From a virus, in the IMG/VR virus record IMGVR_UViG_3300007511_000003, positions 1 to 64,000 of that record: a stretch of 64,000 bases of DNA; one strand, given 5' to 3'. Positions 16,365-24,815 of the stretch are shown here, piece by piece (the first letter of the stretch is position 1; each line of letters starts with the position of its first letter). The notes below the pieces were generated by a model that was given only the letters and a program-made list of their open reading frames with translations, was not told the origin of the DNA and made no database searches. A program made the translations under genes and the position numbers.

Positions 16365-17888
16365 ATGATACCAGGAAAATATGAGTTTATCCCGGCAGGG
16401 ATGTTTTATCCTAACCATGGTGGTATGGGGATTTATGTACGGTACCGCGGTGGGGACAACCGCGTTGTATTGAAGTCCCACAGCCCTTGGCATTCCCATG
16501 TCCAATGCCCTGACCGTGAGCTGTACATGGTATGGGATACCAATTATGCCTATGGAAACCACCCAACGGATGGAAGCTGGGATCGGTTCGTGGTCTTGTC
16601 CCCATTCCACGAAAGACAAGCTCAGGACTGGGGTATTCCAACGTTCATGCTCAATTACTTCCAGGTTATGACAAAGGGCTCCCAGAACCATGCTACGCGT
16701 AGGAACGGCAAACGAGGGAAGATCAATCTGGTATGTGATAGCGGAGGGTTCCAGATTCTGACAGGTGTTGTTGAATACCTGGATCCCGTGCAAATTGTTG
16801 AGTGGTATAATGAGAACGTGGACATCGGTCTCGTTCTGGATATCCCTGGTCATGTTAACTGCCATGATACTTACCTTCGGGCGGCTGAGGTACAACGCAA
16901 AAACACCGAGTTGATGCTGAAGCACAAGGCACCGCACTTGGAACTCATGAACATTTTTCATGGGGCCTTTGCCGAGGACAAGGCGGCGTACCGTGAGGTG
17001 TGCGAACACCCAGACATCAACCGCCTCGCGCTTGGGTCTGCTTATTTCGGCAGCATCATGAACAGCATCGATGATATATTTAGTGTTGTAACCACCGGCC
17101 GCAAGTATGACCAATACCATGTTCTTGGGGTTTCAAACGTCCTCCAAGTAATTTTACTTATGCGCATGGCGGCAAAGGGTTTTGCACCTTTGATTACCAG
17201 CGACAGTAGCAGTCATATTGCGGAGGGTACGGTTAAGAGATACCGCTTGTACCCGCATATTGGGGCACATGGCAGGTCGTTTGATATTGGGGACAATACC
17301 AACTACCCAAACCCCAAGAACACCTTGCCATGTAACTGCCCGGTGTGCGAGAACATCAAATACATGGACGTGTTGGCAGCCCTAGACAGTAACGTCGTTA
17401 ACATGATGCTGATGTACCACAACATTTTTGCGGTCCAAAAGTATTACCAAGCGATGGCCGAGATCACTCGCGAGGCTTCTACCACCGAATTGAAACAGCT
17501 AACGAGACTCCAAATGTCTCGGGCTCGTAGTGGTCGCCAGGAGATGATGCGGGGCCTTGATTATATCGACCACATTTGTGACCACGGCGTGGATAAAGCC
17601 CGCCAGAATTACCACTTTTACCTGTCTAAAGGTTTGTTCGGAGGTGGTCCAATGTCTGGGTTCCAAAAGGAAGGCCAGCCCAAGAAAACAGTGGTCGATG
17701 GCAACCTCAAGCATATGCAACGTATTATCGGTCTATACGAGGGTGACCGAAGTGGTCTTGTACATGGACAGAAACCACCCAAACGCCGACTCGTGAAAAA
17801 CCTTGCTGCCTATGCCAAGGCTCGCGTTCCTCCTGGGATGGATCAGAAGAGGAAAGGAAGCTCCAAACATGCGGCAGGAAACGTGTAG
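16365..17888 (+). CDS. dpdA: DpdA-type DNA-guanine transglycosylase
   Basis: 507 residues, TGT superfamily. Visible: CDSGGFQ at 124-130 (substrate-binding Asp), IFHG near 197-200, LALGS near 221-225, ITSDSSSH near 277-284 where the nucleophile Asp is expected, and the zinc site Cys323-x-Cys325-x2-Cys328...His352. The non-bacterial spacing and long C-terminal basic extension fit the phage DpdA group rather than tRNA Tgt. DpdA exchanges guanine in DNA for a 7-deazaguanine base. A QueD gene at 36545 supports precursor synthesis. Expected effect: protection of phage DNA from restriction. Confidence 0.8.
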   Translation: MIPGKYEFIPAGMFYPNHGGMGIYVRYRGGDNRVVLKSHSPWHSHVQCPDRELYMVWDTNYAYGNHPTDGSWDRFVVLSPFHERQAQDWGIPTFMLNYFQVMTKGSQNHATRRNGKRGKINLVCDSGGFQILTGVVEYLDPVQIVEWYNENVDIGLVLDIPGHVNCHDTYLRAAEVQRKNTELMLKHKAPHLELMNIFHGAFAEDKAAYREVCEHPDINRLALGSAYFGSIMNSIDDIFSVVTTGRKYDQYHVLGVSNVLQVILLMRMAAKGFAPLITSDSSSHIAEGTVKRYRLYPHIGAHGRSFDIGDNTNYPNPKNTLPCNCPVCENIKYMDVLAALDSNVVNMMLMYHNIFAVQKYYQAMAEITREASTTELKQLTRLQMSRARSGRQEMMRGLDYIDHICDHGVDKARQNYHFYLSKGLFGGGPMSGFQKEGQPKKTVVDGNLKHMQRIIGLYEGDRSGLVHGQKPPKRRLVKNLAAYAKARVPPGMDQKRKGSSKHAAGNV

Positions 17889-17900
17889 GGAGACACATAG

Positions 17901-18311
17901 ATGGCACATTTAACAGCCGCTCAGTTGATCAAGCTCACAGACGGGCCCAGGAGAAAGAGGGCTCAGTTTGTGCGTATCGCTGGCGCCAAGAAATACCGTA
18001 CCAAGAAAACAAAACAGGGTGTGATCAGGGCCTCCGTTCGATGTTTGAAGCCTCATGGTTCCGGGCGTATGCATGGGGTGGAGATTCGAGCCCTTACCAA
18101 GCAATATAAAATCAGCAAAGGTCCGGTACGCGTGTGGTGTACTTGCGAAGACTTTATGTACCGGGAGGAATACCCTTTGACCAAGTTGGATGCTAGCCGC
18201 ATTCGTTGGTCCAATGGTATGCCGGCTGTTGTGACGAACCCCTACAACATCCCCTATGTGTGCAAACACTTGGCCAAAGTGCTTGCTACCGCCATCAACA
18301 AACGTATGTAA
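17901..18311 (+). CDS. SWIM zinc-finger protein
   Basis: 136 residues. Basic N-terminal half; C-terminal SWIM-type motif with VWCTCEDFMY (CxC) and, about 45 residues later, YVCKHLAKVL (CxH). SWIM fingers bind zinc and act in DNA or protein binding. Phage homologues of this layout (CEDF then CKH) are common but uncharacterised. It follows dpdA by 12 bases and may be co-expressed with it. Confidence 0.75.
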   Translation: MAHLTAAQLIKLTDGPRRKRAQFVRIAGAKKYRTKKTKQGVIRASVRCLKPHGSGRMHGVEIRALTKQYKISKGPVRVWCTCEDFMYREEYPLTKLDASRIRWSNGMPAVVTNPYNIPYVCKHLAKVLATAINKRM

Positions 18312-18315
18312 CCCG

Positions 18316-19293
18316 ATGGCCTACGATTCTTCGATAGTTTCCAGCTTAAAGACCGTTAAGGAACAAATCCAAGGGAATTATACCAGCAGCCAACTCTTAC
18401 AGGTACTCGACCGGTTGTTGGAACAAGCGATCGTACCTATCATTGAAAACACTACCTTCATGGACCGCATTGTGTCGGTGATTATTGGCTGGTACACTGA
18501 CAACCCATGCCGCAAGATCTCATCGATCGGGAGGGAGAAGACATTTTCCCTCCTATTTTTGTACCTGGCGGCCAAGACGGTGCGTGCCAAAAAGCGGATT
18601 CTACGTCAGTTGAGGTTGGAGCGTAACATCCTGATATCCACCATCACGTTATTCTTGGAGCACGTGCGGCCCTACAGGGACCTCATGATACGCAAGATCA
18701 AAACCAAGGATCCTTTTCGCAGGGCCTCCCTGCAACAAAACTTGGATGACATTGAAAAGCAGGTAGGTGCGGTCTCTGAGGTTTATCCAATGTGTGAGAC
18801 CGTTACCTATTGGTTGGCCGAGGCTATGCGGTTCAAAAATATGATCCTTGAGAAGTACATGCGGCATATCGTAAACAGAGCCCATGCCTTCCAATCCCAA
18901 AGTGGTTCTCGCGTAGACATCGAAGACCTCATCCAAAACTTTGTACTGGCGGCCTCCAAGGCTATTGACAAGGCGGATGCCGGCCAAGGAACCCTTACCA
19001 CTTATATTAACCACTGGTTAAAAAACGCCAGCCACAACAGTATAAACGGACATGAGTATGGGGTGGCGTATGTTATCCCACAGTCAGTAAAGTCCAAGAT
19101 CGCGAGAGGAGAATCCCATGACTTTAACCTAGCCCTTGCCCTAGACGACAAATCTTTGGCCCCACAACTTATGGTGGACCCTGAAATAGGCATGGAACAG
19201 CGCATGGAACAGGACCTAATTAGGCGGTTGGCCAAAGCCGCAGACCCAGAGGGGTTTGCTCGCATCGCCCTCAGTATCCCAGAGGTATTGTAG
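18316..19293 (+). CDS. Sigma-70 region 2-like phage protein, putative sigma factor
   Basis: 325 residues; ATG 18316 follows the preceding stop by four bases and is preferred over an in-frame ATG at 18256 inside that gene. Residues about 185-245 resemble sigma region 2: VNRAHAF, VDIEDLIQNFVLAASKAIDK, then GTLTTYINHWLKNA, where an aromatic-rich strand binds the -10 element. The first 180 residues are helical and not recognised. T4 gp55, which reads TATAAATA promoters, has only region 2-like sequence. This protein could read the TGTAAATA motif found nearby. The sigma call is moderate. Confidence 0.6.
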   Translation: MAYDSSIVSSLKTVKEQIQGNYTSSQLLQVLDRLLEQAIVPIIENTTFMDRIVSVIIGWYTDNPCRKISSIGREKTFSLLFLYLAAKTVRAKKRILRQLRLERNILISTITLFLEHVRPYRDLMIRKIKTKDPFRRASLQQNLDDIEKQVGAVSEVYPMCETVTYWLAEAMRFKNMILEKYMRHIVNRAHAFQSQSGSRVDIEDLIQNFVLAASKAIDKADAGQGTLTTYINHWLKNASHNSINGHEYGVAYVIPQSVKSKIARGESHDFNLALALDDKSLAPQLMVDPEIGMEQRMEQDLIRRLAKAADPEGFARIALSIPEVL

Positions 19294-19308
19294 GTGGATT
19301 CATTAATA

Positions 19309-19316
19309 TGTAAATG
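19309..19316 (+). promoter_or_regulatory. Phage promoter motif (TGTAAATG) before the ssDNA-binding protein gene
   Basis: TGTAAATG at 19309-19316 in the 67-base gap 19294-19360, 45 bases before the ATG. One mismatch to the window consensus TGTAAATA. The gap otherwise holds GAGCCGA at 19324-19330 and the ribosome-binding site GGAGG. Confidence 0.5.
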
Positions 19317-19360
19317 GACGTTGAGCCGAATATAAACCCAAAGAGTATGGAGGAGCACCA

Positions 19361-20770
19361 ATGGCCAGACAACTACGTCGTTCGCCAAAGAAAGGGTTCG
19401 CTGACAGTAACCCAAATTCCAAGAAACCCAGGTTGACCGATATGGTTGACGTCTTCCCCTTCCCCAAAAAGAAGGATGACTGGTTGACGCTGCGGCTGGT
19501 CGGTAACGTCACCAGCTATGCCCAGCACTGGATTGAGATCCTGAGTGAGAAGAAGGGTAAAACCAAGTTTCCCAAACAATGCCTGAATTGGGACCCAGAG
19601 ACTGAGAGCCACGACACGACCAAAAAATGTCCATACTGCAGATGGGTAACGAACCTGCAGATCTCGTACTACTCAAATGCCATTATTCGGGACTTACAAG
19701 AACGCCAACCACGCAAAATCAGTCGGCCTTCCAAGGAAGAGGACGCCAGCGGCTTCAAAGATAAGGGTTCTGATTCCTGGACACCCGTTCGGGCGGTACG
19801 TATCCCTCCAACGTTGGCAGCAAAGTTCAAAAGCCGTAGTAACCTTAATGTCCGCCGTAATCGCAAGACAGGGGCCAAGACCGCCTATGACCTGTCAGAC
19901 CCCAAATACGGCATTGACGTACATGTGTCGTTTGATCCTGACGCCAAGGGTAGTGCCATGTACGACGTGGAGAAAGGTGATCGATCGCCTTTGACGGAAG
20001 AGGAGATGGACTACCTTATCTACAAGCTGGAAGGTCTCATGGAACCAGAATCGGTTACCGCCGCCCGCAAGGAGATCGATCGCCTCCGTGAGTCTGGTAA
20101 TCTGCCAGACGCTGAGGGCGATAAAGACTACGCCACCAGCGACGATGAGGATGGTTACGATGGTGACGTGGACTACGATGGGGAAGACGGTGACCTGGAT
20201 GGTTACGATGGAGACAGTGGCTATGACGGGGAAGAAACTGCTCCCAAGTCGTCGAGGTCTCGGAAGTCTTCTGGCAAGAAAAAGAAGGACACGGAACCTG
20301 AGTATGAAGGCGACGGCTATGATGGTGATGAGGCGGGTGACTATGATGGTGATGGCGAGTATGACGGAGAAGGTGATTACGAAGGGGAAGAGGAAGAGGA
20401 AGAGGAAAAGCCTGCCCGCGAGCCACAATCCAGTCGGTCCAAGAAAAAGAAGGAGCCAGAGCCGGAACCTGAATACGAAGGTGACGGTTACGATGGTGAC
20501 GAGGGTTATGATGGGGAAGACGATCCTCCATTTGATCCGGACCCCCCAAAGAAAAGCCGGTCCAAGAGTAAGGCACGTTCTTCCTCACGGCAGAAGCCAA
20601 AGCCCAAACCAGCTGAGGACGACTACGATGGGGATGACGGACCTATTGATGATCTGGACGACGTAGATGAACCGAAAGAGAAGTCCACACGGTCCAGCAA
20701 ACGCAGTTCCAGCAGGTCCAAGGCAAGGTCGGGTACGAAAACACGTTCTCGCCGATCAAGTCGTAGGTAG
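19361..20770 (+). CDS. gp32-like ssDNA-binding protein with long acidic YDGD-repeat tail
   Basis: 469 residues. Residues 1-250 form the DNA-binding part: MVDVFPFPKKKDDWLTLRLV, a zinc site that includes KKCPYC near 90, and IDVHVSFDPDAKGSAMYDVE. This resembles gp32-type proteins of large phages. From about 255 to 435 the tail repeats YDGD/YEGDGYDGD units interspersed with basic SSRSRKSSGKKKK blocks, and ends in an arginine/serine-rich stretch. Acidic tails of gp32 and SSB recruit replication partners. Here the tail is very long, with alternating charge. It sits just upstream of the RecA-like recombinase. Confidence 0.75.
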   Translation: MARQLRRSPKKGFADSNPNSKKPRLTDMVDVFPFPKKKDDWLTLRLVGNVTSYAQHWIEILSEKKGKTKFPKQCLNWDPETESHDTTKKCPYCRWVTNLQISYYSNAIIRDLQERQPRKISRPSKEEDASGFKDKGSDSWTPVRAVRIPPTLAAKFKSRSNLNVRRNRKTGAKTAYDLSDPKYGIDVHVSFDPDAKGSAMYDVEKGDRSPLTEEEMDYLIYKLEGLMEPESVTAARKEIDRLRESGNLPDAEGDKDYATSDDEDGYDGDVDYDGEDGDLDGYDGDSGYDGEETAPKSSRSRKSSGKKKKDTEPEYEGDGYDGDEAGDYDGDGEYDGEGDYEGEEEEEEEKPAREPQSSRSKKKKEPEPEPEYEGDGYDGDEGYDGEDDPPFDPDPPKKSRSKSKARSSSRQKPKPKPAEDDYDGDDGPIDDLDDVDEPKEKSTRSSKRSSSRSKARSGTKTRSRRSSRR

Positions 20771-20797
20771 GTCCTTACAGGGCCCTTGTTGGTAAAT

Positions 20798-20831
20798 GAG
20801 GGTCGGTCTGTGACATGGCCGACCCTCTTTA
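20798..20831 (+). terminator. Intrinsic terminator after the ssDNA-binding protein gene
   Basis: GAGGGTCGG (20798-20806) pairs with CCGACCCTC (20819-20827) around a 12-base loop, followed by TTTAT. It probably attenuates transcription between this highly expressed type of gene and the recombinase operon. Confidence 0.8.
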
Positions 20832-20845
20832 TATGGAGTAAAAAG

Positions 20846-21109
20846 ATGGTTACGACAAACTGGGAACCCGGAAACGATTATGGGATTAGGCTTTCGGATG
20901 AAACCGGGGACTCTCGCACGGAAGAGGAGTTAACTGGGATGGTGGAACAAATTCAGAATGTGGCCAACATGTATGGATTCGACCTTTCGGCTACCGGCGG
21001 GTGGTCTTCCTTTGTTAAAATGATGGCTGGTGAGGATGCCTTTACCCAAAACCTCAATCAAAAGGTTGGTAACCTGGACCAGATGACAACGGAGGAGCCT
21101 CATGAGTGA
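20846..21109 (+). CDS. Small acidic protein before the recombinase
   Basis: 87 residues from ATG 20846 with GGAGT upstream. Sequence is acidic and partly helical (RTEEELTGMVEQIQNVANMYGFDL, shown here only in part: EELTGMVEQIQNVANMYGF). It overlaps the RecA-like gene by eight bases, so translation is coupled. A recombination mediator (UvsY-like role) is possible by position, but there is no sequence support. Confidence 0.6.
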   Translation: MVTTNWEPGNDYGIRLSDETGDSRTEEELTGMVEQIQNVANMYGFDLSATGGWSSFVKMMAGEDAFTQNLNQKVGNLDQMTTEEPHE

Positions 21110-22430
21110 TGCCTTTGTTCCTGACTATGCAGGAGTAATCAACAGCGTTGACAAGTCCTTCCGCCTCAGTAGTGGTCAGATGGATGCCACTACCCGGAGA
21201 GCCACGGCTTTGTCAACAGGCCTGTTAGTGACTGACCTTATCATGGGAAGCGGTGGCCTCCTCCCAGGTGGTATGTATACTTTCTTCGGCCCAGAGGCCG
21301 CCGCCAAGTCAACCCATTCCTACCACATCTTGGACGCCGCCGTACAAAAGGATGTACCTATCCTCAATGTATGGGACTATGAGAAGTCTATGGACCCATC
21401 CTATTTGGAGGGGATTTCCAGCGGGCGTCTCATTGCCGAGGACATTTTTGGAACCCCGGATGGTAAAGGTGGGTGGTCAATTCCACCTCGCGTGCGGTAC
21501 TACGATGAAGTACTTGGTCAGGTCTTTTTTGACAGTATGTCGGCCATGCTCCGACGGTTGCCTGATAAACGGTTGGTAGACGGGGACTGGTTCTACGTGT
21601 GGTCGAATACCAAAGCCCACCAGAAGATGCTATCGGGTAAGTACAGCAAAACCCTGTTCTCCAAGACCAACGAGTTTTGGATTGAAGCCCCTGATGGAGG
21701 CCTCCAGTCTCTAATCTTTGTAGATAGCTGGCCCGGTATGTTGGCGGATGACGAGGATGAAGCATCCAACGCCATGGCGGTCGAGGCACGGATGTTCTCC
21801 AAGCAGGTAAAGCGGGTGAAATCCAAGCTTCGCAAGAAAGCGGTGGCTCTCATCGGTGTCAACCAGCTTCGCCTCAAGCCTGCCCAGATGTATGGGTCAC
21901 CTGAGTATGAACCGGGTGGTGAAGCCCTTAAGTTTTGGTCGGACTTTCGTCTCCGTCAGAAACCTCGGGCAATCCCGCATGGAAAGGGCCAAATCGAGGT
22001 AGAGGATTCTGTGCTGGAAGACGGTGCAGAAGACCAGTACAAGTACATCCACGTCCAGTCCATTAAGAATAAGTATGGCACGCCCTACTTGGATGGGTGG
22101 CACCGGATTTGGTTCGAGGATCATAAAGGCCGCGGGCGTGGTTTTTGTCCTGTCTGGGATACCTTCCAGTACCTCAAGATGACTGGCCAGGTGCAGGGTA
22201 ACATGAAGAAAATGCGTATTACGATGGAAGGGTTTCCTTATGACGGGACCCTTTCCTGGTACGATTTCAAATCGCTGGTGTTGTTGAAGGGGCAGCGCGG
22301 TAAGAAGTTCTGTCACGACATTGGCATTACACGCCCACCCAAACTTCGGGAACGTTGCTTCCAGCAACTCCAGTATGGAAAGGCACAGGCCCTCCGCGTG
22401 GCGGAGAAAAAGAGGAGTAAGAAAAAATGA
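21102..22430 (+). CDS. RecA/UvsX-family recombinase
   Basis: 442 residues. Walker A at 63-71 reads GPEAAAKST, a variant of the RecA loop. Walker B-like SLIFVDSW lies near 203-210. The RecA hallmark segment IGVNQLRLKPAQMYGSPEYE followed by PGGEALKFWSDFRLR is clear. The protein coats ssDNA and catalyses strand exchange in recombination-dependent replication, together with the gp32-like, gp46-like and gp47-like proteins encoded here. Longer than UvsX (about 390 residues), with an extra basic C-terminus. Overlaps the next gene by four bases. Confidence 0.85.
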   Translation: MSDAFVPDYAGVINSVDKSFRLSSGQMDATTRRATALSTGLLVTDLIMGSGGLLPGGMYTFFGPEAAAKSTHSYHILDAAVQKDVPILNVWDYEKSMDPSYLEGISSGRLIAEDIFGTPDGKGGWSIPPRVRYYDEVLGQVFFDSMSAMLRRLPDKRLVDGDWFYVWSNTKAHQKMLSGKYSKTLFSKTNEFWIEAPDGGLQSLIFVDSWPGMLADDEDEASNAMAVEARMFSKQVKRVKSKLRKKAVALIGVNQLRLKPAQMYGSPEYEPGGEALKFWSDFRLRQKPRAIPHGKGQIEVEDSVLEDGAEDQYKYIHVQSIKNKYGTPYLDGWHRIWFEDHKGRGRGFCPVWDTFQYLKMTGQVQGNMKKMRITMEGFPYDGTLSWYDFKSLVLLKGQRGKKFCHDIGITRPPKLRERCFQQLQYGKAQALRVAEKKRSKKK

Positions 22431-23369
22431 GTACCGATTTTTGGTCAGACGGGAAGGCCGACCTCAAGATTTTTGACATTGTGGACAAAGCCCAACATCC
22501 CGTATCCTTGCAGGACATACGACACATGTTGGATTTACCTGAGGACCAAACCACGTATCTGAAACTTACCCAACGGTTGAGTGGTTTGATAAAGTCGGAA
22601 GACTTGCAAAGGGTTCGTCACAAAGGAGGAGGTCGCAGTCGGCCCTACTACTATTTTTCAGCAGACAAGGACGAGGAATGGGCCCTGTCGTGCCTGACAA
22701 AAACAGAGGAGGAACCTGTTAAGGCAGAAGAGCTTCCCACAAAGCCGAAACCTGTTACAGAGAAAAAGGACTTGGCTCCTGCAGCAGCAAAATCTCTGGT
22801 GCCACCAAAGGAAGAGATAAAACCGGTTCCGCCTGCCGTCAAAGAAAAGCCTGTAAAGGAACCAGTAAAAGCAGAGCCAACGAAGGTTAGAAAACCCGAA
22901 CCGCCCGAGGTCCAGGTAGATCAAACCTCTCCTCTTGACGGCTTTGTCCAACCCCTCCCTAATCATGAAAGGCGCAAACTTATGGATGCCTTCTTGGAGG
23001 TGTGTATCATCCAGTCGAAGAAAGGCCCTCCCTACCTTATAGATTACCTTACAGATTACCTTTGGATCGGTGGTTCAAAAGGCTTTGGGTATACCCAAAG
23101 GTGGTCACTGTGAAATCTATTTTCGGGCCAAAGATCGGAAGATGACCCTGTTGTTTTATCCGGCCTCTACCGGGGACTCCTTTACTCTGCGACATGATTC
23201 CCAACGCAGTAGTAAGAACGTATTTATCCGTCTCTTGATGGCTACTGGATTCCCTACCGTGGATAAAACCACACCGATCTTGGAGATGGATGAGATGGAG
23301 TTGGTCGTTGACGGAAAATCTGTACAGGGTATCCAGTTTGACTTTCCAGGCCGGAAGACATACCGATGA
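22427..23369 (+). CDS. Winged-helix protein with Pro/Lys-rich linker, apparent frameshift at 23077-23080
   Basis: First frame (22427-23113): N-terminal winged helix (VSLQDIRHMLDLPEDQ, then GGGRSRPYYYF), a long Pro/Lys/Glu linker, then a C-terminal domain that breaks off at YTQRWSL. The +1 frame continues it (ALGIPKGGHCEIYFRA, then DSFTLRHDSQRSSKN) to 23369. Dropping one A from AAAA 23077-23080 gives one 313-residue protein. A GTG at 23070 could alternatively start a separate 99-residue protein. It is coupled to the recombinase gene; a role in DNA binding during replication is inferred. Confidence 0.6.
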
Positions 23370-23818
23370 AAATATATTTGGCGTCTACTGCATGTAACCG
23401 TCTGTTTATACAAGCCATCCAATACTATCTCGGGCAGAAAGTACAGGCTACCTTGGAGTTTGTCAGTCATTGGTACTGGAAACCGCCTATTGATAGTGTA
23501 CCAGAGCGAGCCGAGATGGACTACCAAGGGGTACAAGAGGCAGACATAGTGATTGCTTTTGGGCCACATGGTGAAGGCACAACCAGTGAAATGGGGTATG
23601 CTTTGGCCCAGTATACCACGGTGGTATATGTTCCTGCTTGGTGCCATAAAAATCGCATCCCCCTCCCAGCAGGTATGCTTCACAAATACAAGGGACCGGA
23701 ATTATTGGATGCCAAGAGCCCTGGTTGGGTGGTCGAAAAGTTGGAGGACTTGGTGGAAATGTTGGAAGCTTTGTACCAGGATAAACAAGACGGACTGTTG
23801 GCACCAACAGATGGGTGA
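23366..23818 (+). CDS. Nucleoside 2-deoxyribosyltransferase-like protein
   Basis: 150 residues. Starts MKIYLAST and carries EADIVIAFGPHGEGTTSEMG near 58-77, the family signature with a catalytic Glu in the SEMGYAL helix. These enzymes transfer deoxyribose between bases or hydrolyse nucleotides (as in DNPH1). The product may salvage or clear nucleotides for phage DNA synthesis. Overlaps both neighbours. Confidence 0.7.
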   Translation: MKIYLASTACNRLFIQAIQYYLGQKVQATLEFVSHWYWKPPIDSVPERAEMDYQGVQEADIVIAFGPHGEGTTSEMGYALAQYTTVVYVPAWCHKNRIPLPAGMLHKYKGPELLDAKSPGWVVEKLEDLVEMLEALYQDKQDGLLAPTDG

Positions 23819-24278
23819 TCGTAAAACAATCACCCGGGCCCTTACAAAAGCAGGCGTCGGATACTGGGTTAAGAAGGGTTTTGGTGTCACCCCTGAAATA
23901 GGTGTCCTACCATGGGGCCGACGTAGAGCAGACCTGCTGGCAGTCAACCAAAAAGGTGTGTTAGTGGTGTGCGAGGTCAAGAGTGGTTTGTCTGACTTCC
24001 GAGCCGACAAGAAATACGAGCAGTACCTTCCACACTGCAACAAGATGTATTTTATCGTGCACGACAAAGACTGGATCGAACCATTCAAGGACACTCTGAA
24101 AAGCCAGGGTATAGGCATCCTGTGGTTGAATCCTAAAACAGGTCTCTTGAAGTCCATACTGTCGGCCCCTCACCGAGAGATGCCTAAGGGTAACAAGAAG
24201 GCTATCGTCCTCCGCATCGCTTGGAAGGCATCCAAGTTCAACAAAAGTAACACCAAACGATACCGCGTTTTCTTATGA
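23811..24278 (+). CDS. MmcB-like DNA repair nuclease
   Basis: 155 residues from ATG 23811, overlapping the previous stop. Pattern GRRRADLLAVNQKG, VCEVKSGLSDFRADKKYEQY and MYFIVHD is that of the MmcB family (PF06319), a PD-(D/E)XK-like fold with Asp and E-x-K (EVK) residues. In Caulobacter MmcB belongs to the SOS mutagenesis system. Here it probably processes DNA in recombination. Confidence 0.75.
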   Translation: MGDRKTITRALTKAGVGYWVKKGFGVTPEIGVLPWGRRRADLLAVNQKGVLVVCEVKSGLSDFRADKKYEQYLPHCNKMYFIVHDKDWIEPFKDTLKSQGIGILWLNPKTGLLKSILSAPHREMPKGNKKAIVLRIAWKASKFNKSNTKRYRVFL

Positions 24279-24291
24279 CAAGGGACCAATA

Positions 24292-24534
24292 ATGAGCTTT
24301 TTTATTCAAGCATTGGAGGACGTGGCGGACCTCCTTGAACCATTTAATTTCCGCCCCTCGGACACCGAGGATGAGTGCCTGACGTGTATGAAAGGTAGGC
24401 ATTTCCAGTTAAACCCTTCACGTTATGATAGGGTCACCACCTGTGAAGTCCTCAGCCATTTCAAAATACTGGAGGTTGGGGAAGGTATGGTCTGTGACCG
24501 ATACGACTACAATTCGTCTGGATTTAATAGGTGA
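24292..24534 (+). CDS. Hypothetical protein with CLTC motif
   Basis: 80 residues. Contains DECLTCMKGRHFQL, a CxxC that could bind metal or be structural, and a second half with FKILEVGEGMVCDRY. Function unknown. Its stop overlaps the GTG start of the next gene. Confidence 0.55.
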   Translation: MSFFIQALEDVADLLEPFNFRPSDTEDECLTCMKGRHFQLNPSRYDRVTTCEVLSHFKILEVGEGMVCDRYDYNSSGFNR

Positions 24535-24806
24535 ACATAATTTCGGGCCTTGCGGTAGATTGCTTGTACATGTCGATGATGTACCCTACTGAGACAGTCA
24601 TGGAATTGCTGGATGACATCCATTATGCCCCTGGGTTCTCTGAGTTAATACAACAAGGGATGGTAACAATAGATGTGGTGGAACAGTCTCTGCATGTGTA
24701 CAGCACGTCATTCATGGTGATGCCCAAAGGGCAGGCGTTGATAAGGGCACTAGAGATCGAAAGTGGGAGGGCTTCACCAGGTCCGCCTATTACCCTACCT
24801 GGATAG
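24531..24806 (+). CDS. Hypothetical protein (GTG start)
   Basis: 91 residues from GTG 24531, which overlaps the upstream TGA. A helical N-terminal half (GLAVDCLYMSMMYPTETVME) and a C-terminal segment ending with a proline-rich tail. No recognised domain. Tightly packed between MmcB-like and gp47-like genes. Confidence 0.5.
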   Translation: MNIISGLAVDCLYMSMMYPTETVMELLDDIHYAPGFSELIQQGMVTIDVVEQSLHVYSTSFMVMPKGQALIRALEIESGRASPGPPITLPG

Positions 24807-24815
24807 GAGTACCTC

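Noticed and set aside
18256-18315. Earlier in-frame ATG for the sigma-like protein
   Set aside because: It lies inside the SWIM gene and adds a Cys/Trp/Pro-rich stretch unlike the rest; ATG 18316 follows the SWIM stop directly.
23553-23810. Upstream extension of the MmcB-like frame inside the deoxyribosyltransferase gene
   Set aside because: The extra residues are an out-of-frame shadow of the overlapping gene; ATG 23811 fits the family start.
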